Assembly (NCBI GenBank): GCA_900757205.1
Contig: CAAENA010000051.1
Coordinates: 1-30,265, forward strand
Direction: 5' to 3'
From: an uncultured Collinsella sp.
GTDB lineage: Bacteria > Actinomycetota > Coriobacteriia > Coriobacteriales > Coriobacteriaceae
Length of the DNA stretch: 30,265 nt
The translations under genes were made by a program, and so were the position numbers. This document shows positions 1 through 7,115 of the stretch, piece by piece; the first letter of the stretch is position 1, and each line of letters opens with the position of its first letter. The notes beneath the pieces were generated by a model. It was not told the DNA's origin. It saw only the letters and a list, made by a program, of their open reading frames with translations, and did not search any database.

Positions 1-190
1 ACAGCCTGGTGAGGTCGTCGGGGCGCTACGGCGAGTACTACCGGGCCTGCAGGGCGCGGGGCATGGGGCACGGGCGGGCGCTCAAGGCCGTCGCGAGGAG
101 GCGGCTCAGGGCGATATACGCCGTGATGCGCGACCGGGTGCCCTACCGGGAGTAGCGTCGAAGGTTGACAAAACTATAGGAACACCCAAT
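1..190 (+). mobile_element. 3' end of an IS110-family insertion sequence (partial)
   Basis: The left edge of the window cuts into an insertion element: the transposase tail ends at 155, followed by about 30 non-coding bases ending in a GGAACACC block (179-186). From memory, IS110-type ends often carry a similar block. The exact boundary cannot be fixed without the other end or an empty site. A TTGACA hexamer lies in this tail at 165-170 and faces the rlmA-like gene. Confidence 0.5.
3..155 (+). CDS. IS110-family transposase, C-terminal fragment (cut by window edge)
   Basis: Fifty C-terminal residues in one frame, ending with TAG at 153-155. The tail has the Arg/Ala-rich helix and the closing pattern RLRAIYAVMRDRVPY that is typical of the C-terminal Transposase_20 region of IS110-family enzymes, which use a DEDD catalytic centre and insert site-specifically. 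The catalytic N-terminal part lies outside the window, so activity cannot be judged. The codon use is very GC-rich (many CGG and AGG), unlike the genes that follow, which fits a transferred element. Confidence 0.7.
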   Translation, partial: SLVRSSGRYGEYYRACRARGMGHGRALKAVARRRLRAIYAVMRDRVPYRE

Positions 191-252
191 GACTAGGTGG
201 GGGAGGCGTGCGACAATGGTGGGCGTTGTGTTGTCCGCGCTAAGGAGTTGCC

Positions 253-1065
253 ATGTTGTTGTGTCCCGTTTGCCATGAGCCGTTGGTGGACGACGAGCGC
301 GGTGCTGCATGCGCGGGCGGACATCGGTTTGACCGTGCGCGCGAGGGCTATCTGTATCTGCTGCGCTCGTCCAAGAGCGGCGACTCCATGGGCGATCCCA
401 AGTCGCAGGCGCGCAGCCGTCGTGACTTTCTGAACCGCGGTTACTATGCGCCGTTGCGCGATGCGATGGTCGAGCTGGTGCGCGCGCGGGCGGCAGAGCA
501 CGGGGTGTCTACGGACAAGCAGCTGACCTTGCTCGATATTTGCTGTGGCGAGGGCTATTACACCAGCGCTATGGGCGCGGTGCCGGGTGCGGATGTTTAC
601 GGGTTCGATTTGGGCAAAGAGATGGTGCGCCTGGCTGCCAAGCGCGGCGATGCGACCTACTTCGTGGCCAACATGAAGGACATCCCCGTGGCTGATGGCG
701 CTTTCGATATGGTGACCGAGCTTTTTGCCCCCTTTAACGAGCGCGAGTTTGCCCGCGTGCTGGCACCCGAGGGCTCGCTCTACACCGTGGTGCCGGGTGC
801 GCGGCATCTGTTTGGGCTCAAGGAGGTGCTCTACGACACGCCGTATCTCAACGACGAGAAGTTGCCGCAGACAACCGAGCTCGAGTTGGTTGGCACGAAA
901 CGGGTGTCTGCGAACATTACGCTCCAGACGCAGGCCGATATCGAGGCGGTGTTTCAGATGACGCCGTACTACTACCGCACGCGCCCTGCCGACAAAGAGC
1001 GCCTGGCAAACCTGGACACCCTTCAGACCGATATCGACTTCATCATCGCCGAGTACCGCCACTAA
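253..1065 (+). CDS. rlmA: RlmA-type 23S rRNA (guanine-N1)-methyltransferase
   Basis: A 270-residue SAM-dependent methyltransferase of the RlmA/TlrB group, which methylates N1 of G745 (RlmA-I) or G748 (RlmA-II/TlrB) in 23S rRNA. The N-terminal zinc finger is visible as C4-x2-C7, C20 and H24, followed by the family stretch GHRFDRAREGYLYLL. SAM motif I is LLDICCGEGYYT at residues 93-104, and a TELFAPF segment lies near 155. The start ATG at 253 is preceded by AAGGAG at the normal distance. Length matches the family. Which of the two G residues is modified cannot be told from sequence alone. An IS110 end lies about 70 bases upstream. The stop codon abuts a dispersed repeat (1065-1110) and a terminator follows at 1117. 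Confidence 0.82.
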   Translation: MLLCPVCHEPLVDDERGAACAGGHRFDRAREGYLYLLRSSKSGDSMGDPKSQARSRRDFLNRGYYAPLRDAMVELVRARAAEHGVSTDKQLTLLDICCGEGYYTSAMGAVPGADVYGFDLGKEMVRLAAKRGDATYFVANMKDIPVADGAFDMVTELFAPFNEREFARVLAPEGSLYTVVPGARHLFGLKEVLYDTPYLNDEKLPQTTELELVGTKRVSANITLQTQADIEAVFQMTPYYYRTRPADKERLANLDTLQTDIDFIIAEYRH

Positions 1066-1110
1066 CCTACCAAAAAGGGACAGGTTTATTTTGGCAGGTT
1101 TTATCTGGGC
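1065..1110. repeat. Dispersed palindromic repeat, family B, copy 1
   Basis: A 35-base unit (1065-1099) whose ends pair approximately, CCTACCAAAA with TTTTGGCAGG, around an AGGGACAGG core. It continues into TTTATCTGGG. The same sequence, including this flank, recurs as an inverted pair at 22638-22739. The first base is the last base of the rlmA-like stop codon, so the element sits directly at the gene's 3' end. Confidence 0.8.
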
Positions 1111-1116
1111 AAATGC

Positions 1117-1154
1117 AAAGGGCCGACCGCGGAGATGTGCGATCGGCCCTTTTT
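1117..1154. terminator. Bidirectional rho-independent terminator
   Basis: Ten-base-pair stem AAAGGGCCGA (1117-1126) with TCGGCCCTTT (1143-1152/1153) around a 16-base loop, followed by a T run on the plus strand and by CTTTGCATTT on the minus strand. It lies between the convergent rlmA-like gene and the membrane-protein gene at 1191-1592 and can serve both. Confidence 0.75.
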
Positions 1155-1190
1155 AGTTGCTTGGCTGCAGAGGCTATGAGAAGCGAGCGC

Positions 1191-1592
1191 TTACAGGCGG
1201 TCCTTGTTCTCGGCCTTGACGGCGTGGGCCTGCTGAACAAAGAACAGGTCGTACACCACGATGACAAAGGCGCCAAAGTTGATGGCGTCGCCGCCAAACG
1301 CGGGAAGCGTGAGCACCGCCTGGGCAAGCGTGGCGACTGCAGCAACGATACCGAGCTTAAACGCGCCGTCAACCTGCGAAGGCTTGTTGGCACCCTTGAT
1401 GCCCGCAACGCCCGCGGCAAGATCGATGAGGCCCTTGGCGATAATCACAGCCGCCGCGAGCATGGCGTTCGATCCGTAGGTGGACTCGAACTTGCCGGTC
1501 GCGATGCCGGCGATTCCAATGACGAGACTGGCGATGCCCAGAACAAAATAAATCAGGGCAAGGATTTTGAGAGTCTTGCGAGTGAAGCTCAT
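1191..1592 (-). CDS. Small integral membrane protein, unknown function
   Basis: A 133-residue protein with about four hydrophobic helices: residues 8-30 (LALIYFVLGIASLVIGIAG), around 43-63, around 78-97 and around 100-122. It ends in a charged tail (KAENKDRL). The start is taken at the ATG at 1592 because AAAGGA stands about seven bases upstream; an upstream in-frame ATG at 1661 has no such site and would add a non-hydrophobic extension. The arrangement recalls DUF308/DoxX-like small membrane proteins, but I do not recognise a specific family. It is transcribed divergently from the 47-residue protein at 1820 and convergently with the rlmA-like gene, sharing a terminator. Confidence 0.7.
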   Translation of the reverse strand: MSFTRKTLKILALIYFVLGIASLVIGIAGIATGKFESTYGSNAMLAAAVIIAKGLIDLAAGVAGIKGANKPSQVDGAFKLGIVAAVATLAQAVLTLPAFGGDAINFGAFVIVVYDLFFVQQAHAVKAENKDRL

Positions 1593-1819
1593 GGCTGGTC
1601 CTTTCGATACGAGTACGCCAACCTGGCGCACCCTATGTACTGCACATATGGTGAAGCACATTGTAGTTCAACGCGGCGATGCATGCGCCTGAAAGCGTCT
1701 CTTGCCTGCACGGTCCAACCTTTCAAAAAGGAAAGCTGGACGTAAGTCAAATCGATGGCAGCCCATGTGCGGCGCTGCAATGATGAGGGCGTAACAAGGA
1801 GTTGGTCTAAGGAGGAGCC

Positions 1820-1963
1820 ATGATGTACGGAACAGGGCAAGCGCGCGAGCCGCGGTCGTTAGGAAAGCGCATGGGCGATTCTGTGATCGCTGCCGTGTGC
1901 ACGGGATTGATGGCGGTGCTTTGCATTGGGATGCTGTGGGCCATGTCGCATGTGGGACAATAG
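1820..1963 (+). CDS. Small single-pass membrane protein, 47 residues
   Basis: A short reading frame starting with two ATG codons (1820, 1823) behind a strong AAGGAGGAG site. The first 18 residues are polar and basic (GQAREPRSLGKRMG). They are followed by one hydrophobic helix, residues 20-43 (DSVIAAVCTGLMAVLCIGML and on), and a short tail, MSHVGQ. The positively charged N-terminus suggests an N-in orientation. It lies 63 bases before the rsmJ-like start and could be co-transcribed with it. No family is recognised; small proteins of this type often modulate a larger membrane partner, but nothing here names one. The excellent ribosome binding site is the main reason to call it real. Confidence 0.6.
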   Translation: MMYGTGQAREPRSLGKRMGDSVIAAVCTGLMAVLCIGMLWAMSHVGQ

Positions 1964-2026
1964 TGGACGGTTGGGCGCCGACATCAACGGCGCTCACGTA
2001 TCCGCTTTGCTTGCTAAGGAGTGTCC

Positions 2027-2731
2027 ATGGGCGTCGTCGATCCCTTTTCTGTTGCTCGGGCTGCTGGGCTCGAGCTCGTGCGGACGTCCGAGGGCCTTAC
2101 GCTCACCGACGGCACGATGGAGTTGCGTGCCGATTTTGGCCGCATACTTCCACGGCTCAAGCAGGGTCGTCTGCAGCAAGAGCTGTTGGTAAAGGCTGCG
2201 CGCACAAAAGGCATCGAACAACCATGGGCGATTGATGCCACAGCAGGCTTTGGCGAGGACTCGCTGCTGCTGGCGGCAGCGGGCTTTACCGTCGATCTGT
2301 ATGAACAGGACTGCGTGATCGCGGCGCTCCTCAAGGATGCCTTGGGCCGCGCGGCGGATGATCCGGCGCTTGCGGCTGCCGTGGCGCGTATGCGCTTACA
2401 TGCGGGCGAGGACAGCATTGCCGGCCTTTGCCATACGGCTGAGCTGGTCGAGCGCGGTGAGCTCGCGGCTCCCGACGTGGTGTATCTGGACCCCATGTTT
2501 CCCGAGCGCACCAAGAGCGCGGCGGTTAAAAAGAAGTTCCAGCTCTTGCACCATTTGGAGCAGCCGTGCGCCGATGAGGAGACGCTGGTCGAAGCTGCGC
2601 TTGCACCGCACCCGCGCAAGGTCGTTATCAAGCGGCCGGTGAAGGGGCCTCTGCTTGCCGGCGTTAAGCCGAGCTATCAGCTTGCGGGCAAGGCCGTTCG
2701 CTACGATGTTTTGGTGCCGCCGCGCCCGTAG
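2027..2731 (+). CDS. rsmJ: RsmJ-like 16S rRNA (guanine-N2)-methyltransferase
   Basis: A 234-residue class I methyltransferase matching the RsmJ (YhiQ) family, which methylates N2 of G1516 in 16S rRNA. Visible landmarks are the RADFGRILPRLKQGRLQQEL block (residues 34-53), SAM motif I DATAGFGEDS (70-79), the acidic turn LYEQD at the end of the next strand, and the catalytic-type motif VVYLDPMFPE (151-160) followed by KSAAVKKK. The C-terminal KVVIKRPVKGPLL matches the family's VVKRP motif. ATG 2027 is chosen because AAGGAG (2016-2021) lies five bases upstream; a GTG two codons earlier overlaps that site. A second rRNA methyltransferase gene (253-1065) lies nearby on the same strand. Confidence 0.8.
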   Translation: MGVVDPFSVARAAGLELVRTSEGLTLTDGTMELRADFGRILPRLKQGRLQQELLVKAARTKGIEQPWAIDATAGFGEDSLLLAAAGFTVDLYEQDCVIAALLKDALGRAADDPALAAAVARMRLHAGEDSIAGLCHTAELVERGELAAPDVVYLDPMFPERTKSAAVKKKFQLLHHLEQPCADEETLVEAALAPHPRKVVIKRPVKGPLLAGVKPSYQLAGKAVRYDVLVPPRP

Positions 2732-2779
2732 CTTGCGTGCGATGGCCGGCGCTTCGCCAGCGCCGTGCCGATGCGGGGT

Positions 2780-3076
2780 CTATTTCCAGGGGTGCGACGT
2801 CAGATGCCATCCGCCGCAGTATTCGCATTTGTAGCAGGCAAGGCCGCGCCGCCCGCGGTTTTCGCAGTCGGCCATAACTGCCTCGGCCTCGGCGCGCGTG
2901 TCGTAACGGTTTTTGCGTTCGCACGACTTGTAGCGCCAGGCTTCATCGCGCTCGGCGTCTAGTGCGTCGCGGCGCTCGTCTTCGCGCGCAAACAGATCGC
3001 TCATATCGCCGCCGGTGGCAGCGCCCAAAAACTCGCTTTTGGCCTTTGACCAGGCGGCTCGCTTTTTGCTCCCCAT
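2780..3076 (-). CDS. Small zinc-ribbon-like protein of unknown function
   Basis: A 97-residue, highly charged protein. The C-terminus ends in CYKCEYCGGWHLTS, with three cysteines spaced C-x2-C-x2-C and a following His, and there are earlier cysteines in KSCERK and MADCENRG; together they could bind one zinc. The closing C-x2-C-GGWHLT pattern is common in small proteins of phage, plasmid and chromosomal origin that I know only as uncharacterised. The start at 3076 has AAGGAG just upstream with short spacing; the alternative at 3109 has none. The gene is divergent from the GNAT gene and shares a dyad-containing promoter region at 3101-3130. A nucleic-acid-binding role is possible but not shown. 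Confidence 0.6.
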   Translation of the reverse strand: MGSKKRAAWSKAKSEFLGAATGGDMSDLFAREDERRDALDAERDEAWRYKSCERKNRYDTRAEAEAVMADCENRGRRGLACYKCEYCGGWHLTSHPWK

Positions 3077-3100
3077 CCGCTCCTTGCCCTTTCCAAACGC

Positions 3101-3130
3101 TGGTATCATTGCTCAATCAAAGTGATACCA
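3101..3130. promoter_or_regulatory. Inverted-repeat operator or overlapping divergent promoter
   Basis: A perfect 8-bp dyad, TGGTATCA (3101-3108) and TGATACCA (3123-3130), separated by 14 AT-rich bases, lies between the divergent genes starting at 3076 and 3153. On the minus strand TTGGTA and TGATAC have a 17-base spacer and may be the -35 and -10 of the small Cys-rich gene. Binding of a dimeric regulator is an inference. Confidence 0.45.
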
Positions 3131-3152
3131 ATAAACGTGAGGTCGCCGCGTG

Positions 3153-3641
3153 ATGATCAGAAAAACCCTCGATACCGACATTCCCGCCGTCATGGCTATC
3201 TATGATGCCGCCCGCGCCTTTATGCGCGCGCATGGCAACGCCACGCAGTGGCCCGAGGGCACGCCTTCGGCCGAGCAGCTGGCTGCCGATATCGCCGCCG
3301 GTGGCAGCTATGTGTGCGAAGTCGACGGTCGCGTGGTGGCGACGTTTGCCTTTTTGCCGGGCCCGGACGAGTGCTATGACGTCATCGAGGACGGTCAGTG
3401 GCGCAGCGACACTCCGTACGCCGTGCTGCACCGCGTGGCGTCCGACGGCACCGTGCACGGTATCGCGGCCGCGATGTTTGCCTTTGCCAAGGAGCGTGCC
3501 GACCATCTGCGTATCGATACGCACGCGGACAACCTGCCCATGCAGGGTGCGAGCCTCAAGGCAGGGTTCGAGCGCGCCGGCGTCGTGTATGTGTCCGACG
3601 GCACGCCGCGCGTTGCGTTCGACTGGCTGCGCGAGGCATAA
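3153..3641 (+). CDS. GNAT family N-acetyltransferase
   Basis: A 162-residue acyl-CoA-dependent acetyltransferase of the GNAT fold. It opens with the usual beta1-alpha1 pattern MIRKTLDTDIPAVMAIYDAA, has the central strand SYVCEVDGRVVATFAFLPG (roughly 50-70), and the acetyl-CoA binding helix region DGTVHGIAAAMFAFAKERA followed by LRIDTHADNLPMQG and the closing GFERAGVVYVSDGTPRVAFDW. The TH.DN.PMQ pattern is that of the common small-molecule acetyltransferases; the substrate cannot be read from sequence. A GTG directly before the chosen ATG is an equally possible start (GAGGT at 3139-3143). A hairpin at 3678 may end the transcript. Confidence 0.8.
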   Translation: MIRKTLDTDIPAVMAIYDAARAFMRAHGNATQWPEGTPSAEQLAADIAAGGSYVCEVDGRVVATFAFLPGPDECYDVIEDGQWRSDTPYAVLHRVASDGTVHGIAAAMFAFAKERADHLRIDTHADNLPMQGASLKAGFERAGVVYVSDGTPRVAFDWLREA

Positions 3642-3677
3642 GAGCGGGGGCACGCATCAACAATCCATGTACATGAA

Positions 3678-3699
3678 AATGGCCCCGGGCGGGGCCATT
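3678..3699 (+). terminator. Hairpin downstream of the GNAT gene, probable terminator
   Basis: Nine-base-pair perfect stem AATGGCCCC / GGGGCCATT with a GGGC loop. The T tract after it is weak (ATTG), so termination may be inefficient. The rest of 3642-3899 holds only a second, imperfect GC-rich hairpin at about 3759-3784 and no gene I can support. Confidence 0.5.
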
Positions 3700-3899
3700 A
3701 TTGATCGCTGCGCTGTTAAGGGGAGGTGCCGGCTTTCGCAAGGCGCGAACCCACGAAAATCGCCGCGCGGCAACGCGGGGCGATGAGCTCGGTCGGGGGA
3801 TAGGGCCCGCTTCGCCCGCCGGCCCGTAAATTGTATCATCCAGTGTGGAACGAGAATGCCCGTTGCCGCGTGCGGTGGGCTTGCAATAAGAGGAGAGCC

Positions 3900-5903
3900 A
3901 TGTCGAAGCAAGCGGTCGTTGGAATCTTGGCGCATGTCGATGCCGGCAAGACTACGCTGGCCGAGGCCATGCTGTTCAACGCAGGTCGCATTCGCAAGCG
4001 CGGCCGTGTGGACGACGGCGACTCGCACCTGGATACCAGCGCTATCGAACGCGAGCGCGGCATCACGATTTTCTCGTCGCAGGCCGTACTCGACCACGGA
4101 GATACCCACGTCATGCTTGTGGACGCCCCCGGTCACGTGGATTTTTCGGCCGAGGCAGAGCGCACATTGCGCGCGCTCGACTACGCGATTTTGGTTGTGG
4201 GCGCCAACGATGGCGTGCAGGGGCACACCGAAACCCTGTGGCGCCTGCTTGCGCGCTATGACATCCCGACGTTCATCTTTATCAACAAGATCGATTTGGA
4301 GAATCCCGGCCGCGATGTTTTGCTGGCACAGCTTGGGCAGCGTCTTTCCGAAGGCTGCCTGGATGCCAACGAACTGCTGGCGGGCGGTGCCGTTCAGGAG
4401 GACGCTGCTGCGTTGGACGAGGCAGCGCTCGACGAGTTTCTTGAGGCGGGTGAGCTTTCTGTTGCAACGCTGTCGCGCATGGTTGCCGAGCGCAAATTGT
4501 TTCCCTGCTTTGCGGGCTCGGCGCTCAAGGACCAAGGCGTGGACGAACTGCTGGATGGCATATGCGCGCTGATGCGCGAACAGGCATGGCACCCGGAGTT
4601 TGCCGCGCGCGTCTATCGTGTCAGCCGCGGGGATCGCGGCGAGCGCTTGGCTTGGGTTAAAGTGACCGGCGACACGCTGCGTGCAAAACAGATGATCGAG
4701 GGGCACTCCGGTGCCGAGGCATGGGAGCAGAAAGTCGATCAGGTGCGCATCTATAACGGAGAGAAGTACGAGCTTGCCCAGGAAGTTGCCGCTGGCGGTA
4801 TTTGTGCTGTGACGGGTCTTGCGCACGTTTGCCCGGGGGACGCCTTGGGTGCGGAGCCCGAGTGCGATGCACCCGTCATTGCGCCGGTCCTCACCTATAC
4901 GGTGCTACCGGGCGAACACGATGTCCATGCGGTGTTTAAAGCGCTGACCGAGTTGGCGGACGAAGATCCTATGCTCGGCGTAAGCTGGAATACGCATCTT
5001 GAGCAGATTCATTTGCAGTTGATGGGCGCCGTGCAACTCGAGGTCGTGCAGCGGGTGTTGGCAGATCGCTTTGGCCTTTCGATTGCGTTTGAGCCTGGCG
5101 GCATTCTCTATAAGGAGACTATTTCGCAGCCGGTCGAGGGCGTGGGCCACTTTGAGCCACTGCGCCACTATGCCGAGGTGCATCTGCGTCTGGAGCCGTT
5201 GCCAGCGGGTTCGGGCGTGCAGTTTGGCACCGTGACCTCGACCGACGAGCTCGATCTTAACTGGCAACGTCTGGCACTCACTAACGCCATGGAGCGCGAT
5301 CACCTGGGCGTGCTGACTGGCTCGCCCATCACCGATGTGCGCATTACGCTCATGGGCGGCCGCGCGCATGCCAAACACACCGAGGGCGGCGACTTTCGCC
5401 AGGCCACGTACCGCGCGATTCGCCAGGGTTTGATGCAGGCGCGCGAGGTCGGCGCAGACGTGCTGTTGGAGCCGTGGTATCGCTTTGAGCTCGAGGTGCC
5501 GGGTGAGTGCGTGGGTCGGGCGCTCTCGGATGCCACGCGCATGGGTGCCGAGTACGAACCGCCGACGATGGCGGGAGACCGGGCGAAGCTTGTGGGTTGC
5601 GTGCCGGCATCTGAGGTGCAGGATTACGCGCTGGAGGTGGCTGCCTACACGAGCGGTCGCGGACATCTGTACCTGGAGTTCGCCGGCTATGCGGCTTGCC
5701 ATGATGCCGAGCGCGTAATCGAGACGGCCGCCTATGAGCCCGAGGCCGATCTGCCCAACACGCCCGATTCGGTCTTTTGCTCTCACGGCGCTGGTTACAC
5801 GGTCAAATGGTACGACGTCCCCGCCGCGGCGCACGTAAAGATCGATCCCGCCACCTTTCGCCCCTGGCGAGCGGCAGACGCAGAGTTTTTCGGCCACATG
5901 TGA
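3900..5903 (+). CDS. TetM/EF-G-like ribosome-associated GTPase
   Basis: A 667-residue translational GTPase of the TetM/TetO group within the EF-G superfamily. The G domain shows G1 AHVDAGKTT (11-19), G2 ERERGITIF, G3 DAPGH, G4 NKID and a G5-like GSALK. Domains II-V follow, with a C-terminal SGRGHLYLEFAGY resembling the TetM end region. Length is close to TetM (about 640). In the domain IV segment, where TetM has its proline-containing tip loop, this protein has GRAHAKHTEGGDFRQATYRA, so tetracycline protection is doubtful. I know similar loops from chromosomal TetM-like paralogues of unknown role. Start 3900 follows AGAGGAG; the longer frame from 3831 has no good site. The last codon and the stop lie inside palindrome A1 (5897-5929). 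Confidence 0.78.
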   Translation: MSKQAVVGILAHVDAGKTTLAEAMLFNAGRIRKRGRVDDGDSHLDTSAIERERGITIFSSQAVLDHGDTHVMLVDAPGHVDFSAEAERTLRALDYAILVVGANDGVQGHTETLWRLLARYDIPTFIFINKIDLENPGRDVLLAQLGQRLSEGCLDANELLAGGAVQEDAAALDEAALDEFLEAGELSVATLSRMVAERKLFPCFAGSALKDQGVDELLDGICALMREQAWHPEFAARVYRVSRGDRGERLAWVKVTGDTLRAKQMIEGHSGAEAWEQKVDQVRIYNGEKYELAQEVAAGGICAVTGLAHVCPGDALGAEPECDAPVIAPVLTYTVLPGEHDVHAVFKALTELADEDPMLGVSWNTHLEQIHLQLMGAVQLEVVQRVLADRFGLSIAFEPGGILYKETISQPVEGVGHFEPLRHYAEVHLRLEPLPAGSGVQFGTVTSTDELDLNWQRLALTNAMERDHLGVLTGSPITDVRITLMGGRAHAKHTEGGDFRQATYRAIRQGLMQAREVGADVLLEPWYRFELEVPGECVGRALSDATRMGAEYEPPTMAGDRAKLVGCVPASEVQDYALEVAAYTSGRGHLYLEFAGYAACHDAERVIETAAYEPEADLPNTPDSVFCSHGAGYTVKWYDVPAAAHVKIDPATFRPWRAADAEFFGHM

Positions 5904-5929
5904 CAAAGGGACAACTCCTTTGTCACATG
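5897..5929. repeat. Dispersed GGGACAG palindrome, family A, copy 1 (degenerate centre)
   Basis: Inverted repeat with arms CATGTGACAAAGG and CCTTTGTCACATG around GACAACT. The two other copies in the window (9626-9656 and 10851-10881) have the perfect centre GGGACAGTCCC. It supplies the final Met codon and TGA of the TetM-like gene and could form a strong stem-loop in RNA, but no T run follows. Confidence 0.85.
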
Positions 5930-5932
5930 CTA

Positions 5933-5962
5933 TTGGTATAACTCGGTATAAATTGGTATAAC
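5933..5962 (+). promoter_or_regulatory. Three tandem 10-bp repeats before the first AAA ATPase gene
   Basis: TTGGTATAAC (5933-5942), TCGGTATAAA (5943-5952) and TTGGTATAAC (5953-5962) follow each other without gaps, one helical turn apart, 35 bases before the ATPase start. They may be binding sites for a protein stacking along one DNA face, possibly the ATPase itself, and also provide TATAAA/TATAAC -10-like hexamers. Confidence 0.6.
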
Positions 5963-5996
5963 TATTGCCAGCCTTTGCCAATCCGAGGAGGCCGAC

Positions 5997-7115
5997 ATGA
6001 ATCCAAATCCCTTTAAGCCCACGGCTGGCAAGCGGCCTCCGATACTCATCGGTCGCGAGTCGGTCATCGAAGATTTTGAGGAAGGGCTCGATAACGGCGC
6101 CGGGGCGCCGGGCAGGCTTATGCTCATTACGGGAAACCGCGGCTGTGGCAAAACGGTTCTCCTGCGGGAGCTGCAACGTCTGGCCAGCGAGCGCGGATGG
6201 GCGGTTGTCTCCGATTCCGCTTCGCTTGGTTTATGCGACCGCCTGGCCGACGCGCTTCGCTCGAATAAACCCGTTGTGACGTCAATGGAGTTCGGTCCAT
6301 CGTTTGGACGGATGTCGGTTGAGGCGGCGCGGGCAAAAGGCGAGACGTTGCGAGGGCTGGTCAACGAGCGCCTCAAGAAACTCGGTCCAGGCAAGGGCAT
6401 CCTGTTGGCGATTGACGAGGCGCAATCTGCATCTATCGAGGAGCTGGCGGCTCTTGCCGTTCTCTATCAGCAGGTGCTCGGAGATCAGGATGCCACGGGC
6501 TTGTCCGATAGCGACCAGCGCGGTCTTGCGCTGGCGTTCGCCGGCTTACCCAGTATGGTTGACGATCTGCTCGAAGAGCCGAGCGTGACGTTTTTGCGGC
6601 GTGCCCAGCAGCGTACGCTGGGGGCGATATCTTTGCCCAAGGTGCGCGATTCATATGTCCAGACGGTCAAAGACGCCGGTCTTTACGTTGACGCGGAGAC
6701 AGCGGACCTTGCGGCACACAAGAGCATGGGGCATCCCTATATGGTTCAGCTGGTGGGCTATTACATGTGGCGCTCTGCTGTCCGGCGTGGCTCGCAGGTC
6801 ATTGAAAGACGCGATGTCGAGGATGGCCATGCGGATGCCGTCTCCGAGTTCTACGAAGCGGTTGACGCGCCTCTGTATTACGGGCTGCGCAGTCCACAGC
6901 GCCTTTTTATCGAGGCCATGGCGGTTGACGAGGGCAAACCGACGCGCATGGCGGATATCATTGAGCGCTGCGATCGCACCCAGAGCTGGGCGAGCAAATA
7001 TCGCGCAAGCCTGATTCGCGAGCGCGTCATCGAGGCTGCCGGATACGGCCTCGTCCGATTTACCGTGCCCATGCTGGGCGCGTATATTCGCGACCGCATT
7101 TTATGGCATGAGTAG
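5997..7115 (+). CDS. AAA ATPase with C-terminal winged-helix-like region (ORC/Cdc6-like), copy 1
   Basis: A 372-residue P-loop ATPase. It begins with NPFKPTAGKRPPILIGRE, the pattern of the AAA_16/Orc1-like group, and has Walker A GNRGCGKT (46-53), Walker B ILLAIDEAQ (135-143) and a sensor-like strand ALAFAGLPS followed by FLRRAQQ. The last 90 residues look like a winged helix (QRLFIEAMAV, MADIIERC, YRASLIRERVIEAAG). The same layout occurs in the protein at 9664-10764. GAGGAGG precedes the ATG. Its stop overlaps the start of the UvrA2-like gene, so the two are probably co-translated. Function is unknown; related proteins scan DNA, load other factors or act as STAND-like sensors. 10-bp repeats upstream suggest regulation by a repeat-binding protein. 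Confidence 0.75.
   Translation: MNPNPFKPTAGKRPPILIGRESVIEDFEEGLDNGAGAPGRLMLITGNRGCGKTVLLRELQRLASERGWAVVSDSASLGLCDRLADALRSNKPVVTSMEFGPSFGRMSVEAARAKGETLRGLVNERLKKLGPGKGILLAIDEAQSASIEELAALAVLYQQVLGDQDATGLSDSDQRGLALAFAGLPSMVDDLLEEPSVTFLRRAQQRTLGAISLPKVRDSYVQTVKDAGLYVDAETADLAAHKSMGHPYMVQLVGYYMWRSAVRRGSQVIERRDVEDGHADAVSEFYEAVDAPLYYGLRSPQRLFIEAMAVDEGKPTRMADIIERCDRTQSWASKYRASLIRERVIEAAGYGLVRFTVPMLGAYIRDRILWHE

Noticed and set aside
3900..5903. Calling the gene a tetracycline resistance determinant
   Set aside because: The domain IV loop differs at the key place and there is no mobile context such as a conjugative transposon; the name would overstate the evidence.
4905..6176. Long open frame on the minus strand opposite the TetM-like gene (423 codons)
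   Set aside because: It is a shadow frame of a high-GC gene: no ribosome site, His/Arg/Leu-rich composition and no recognisable motif, while the plus strand has full GTPase motifs.
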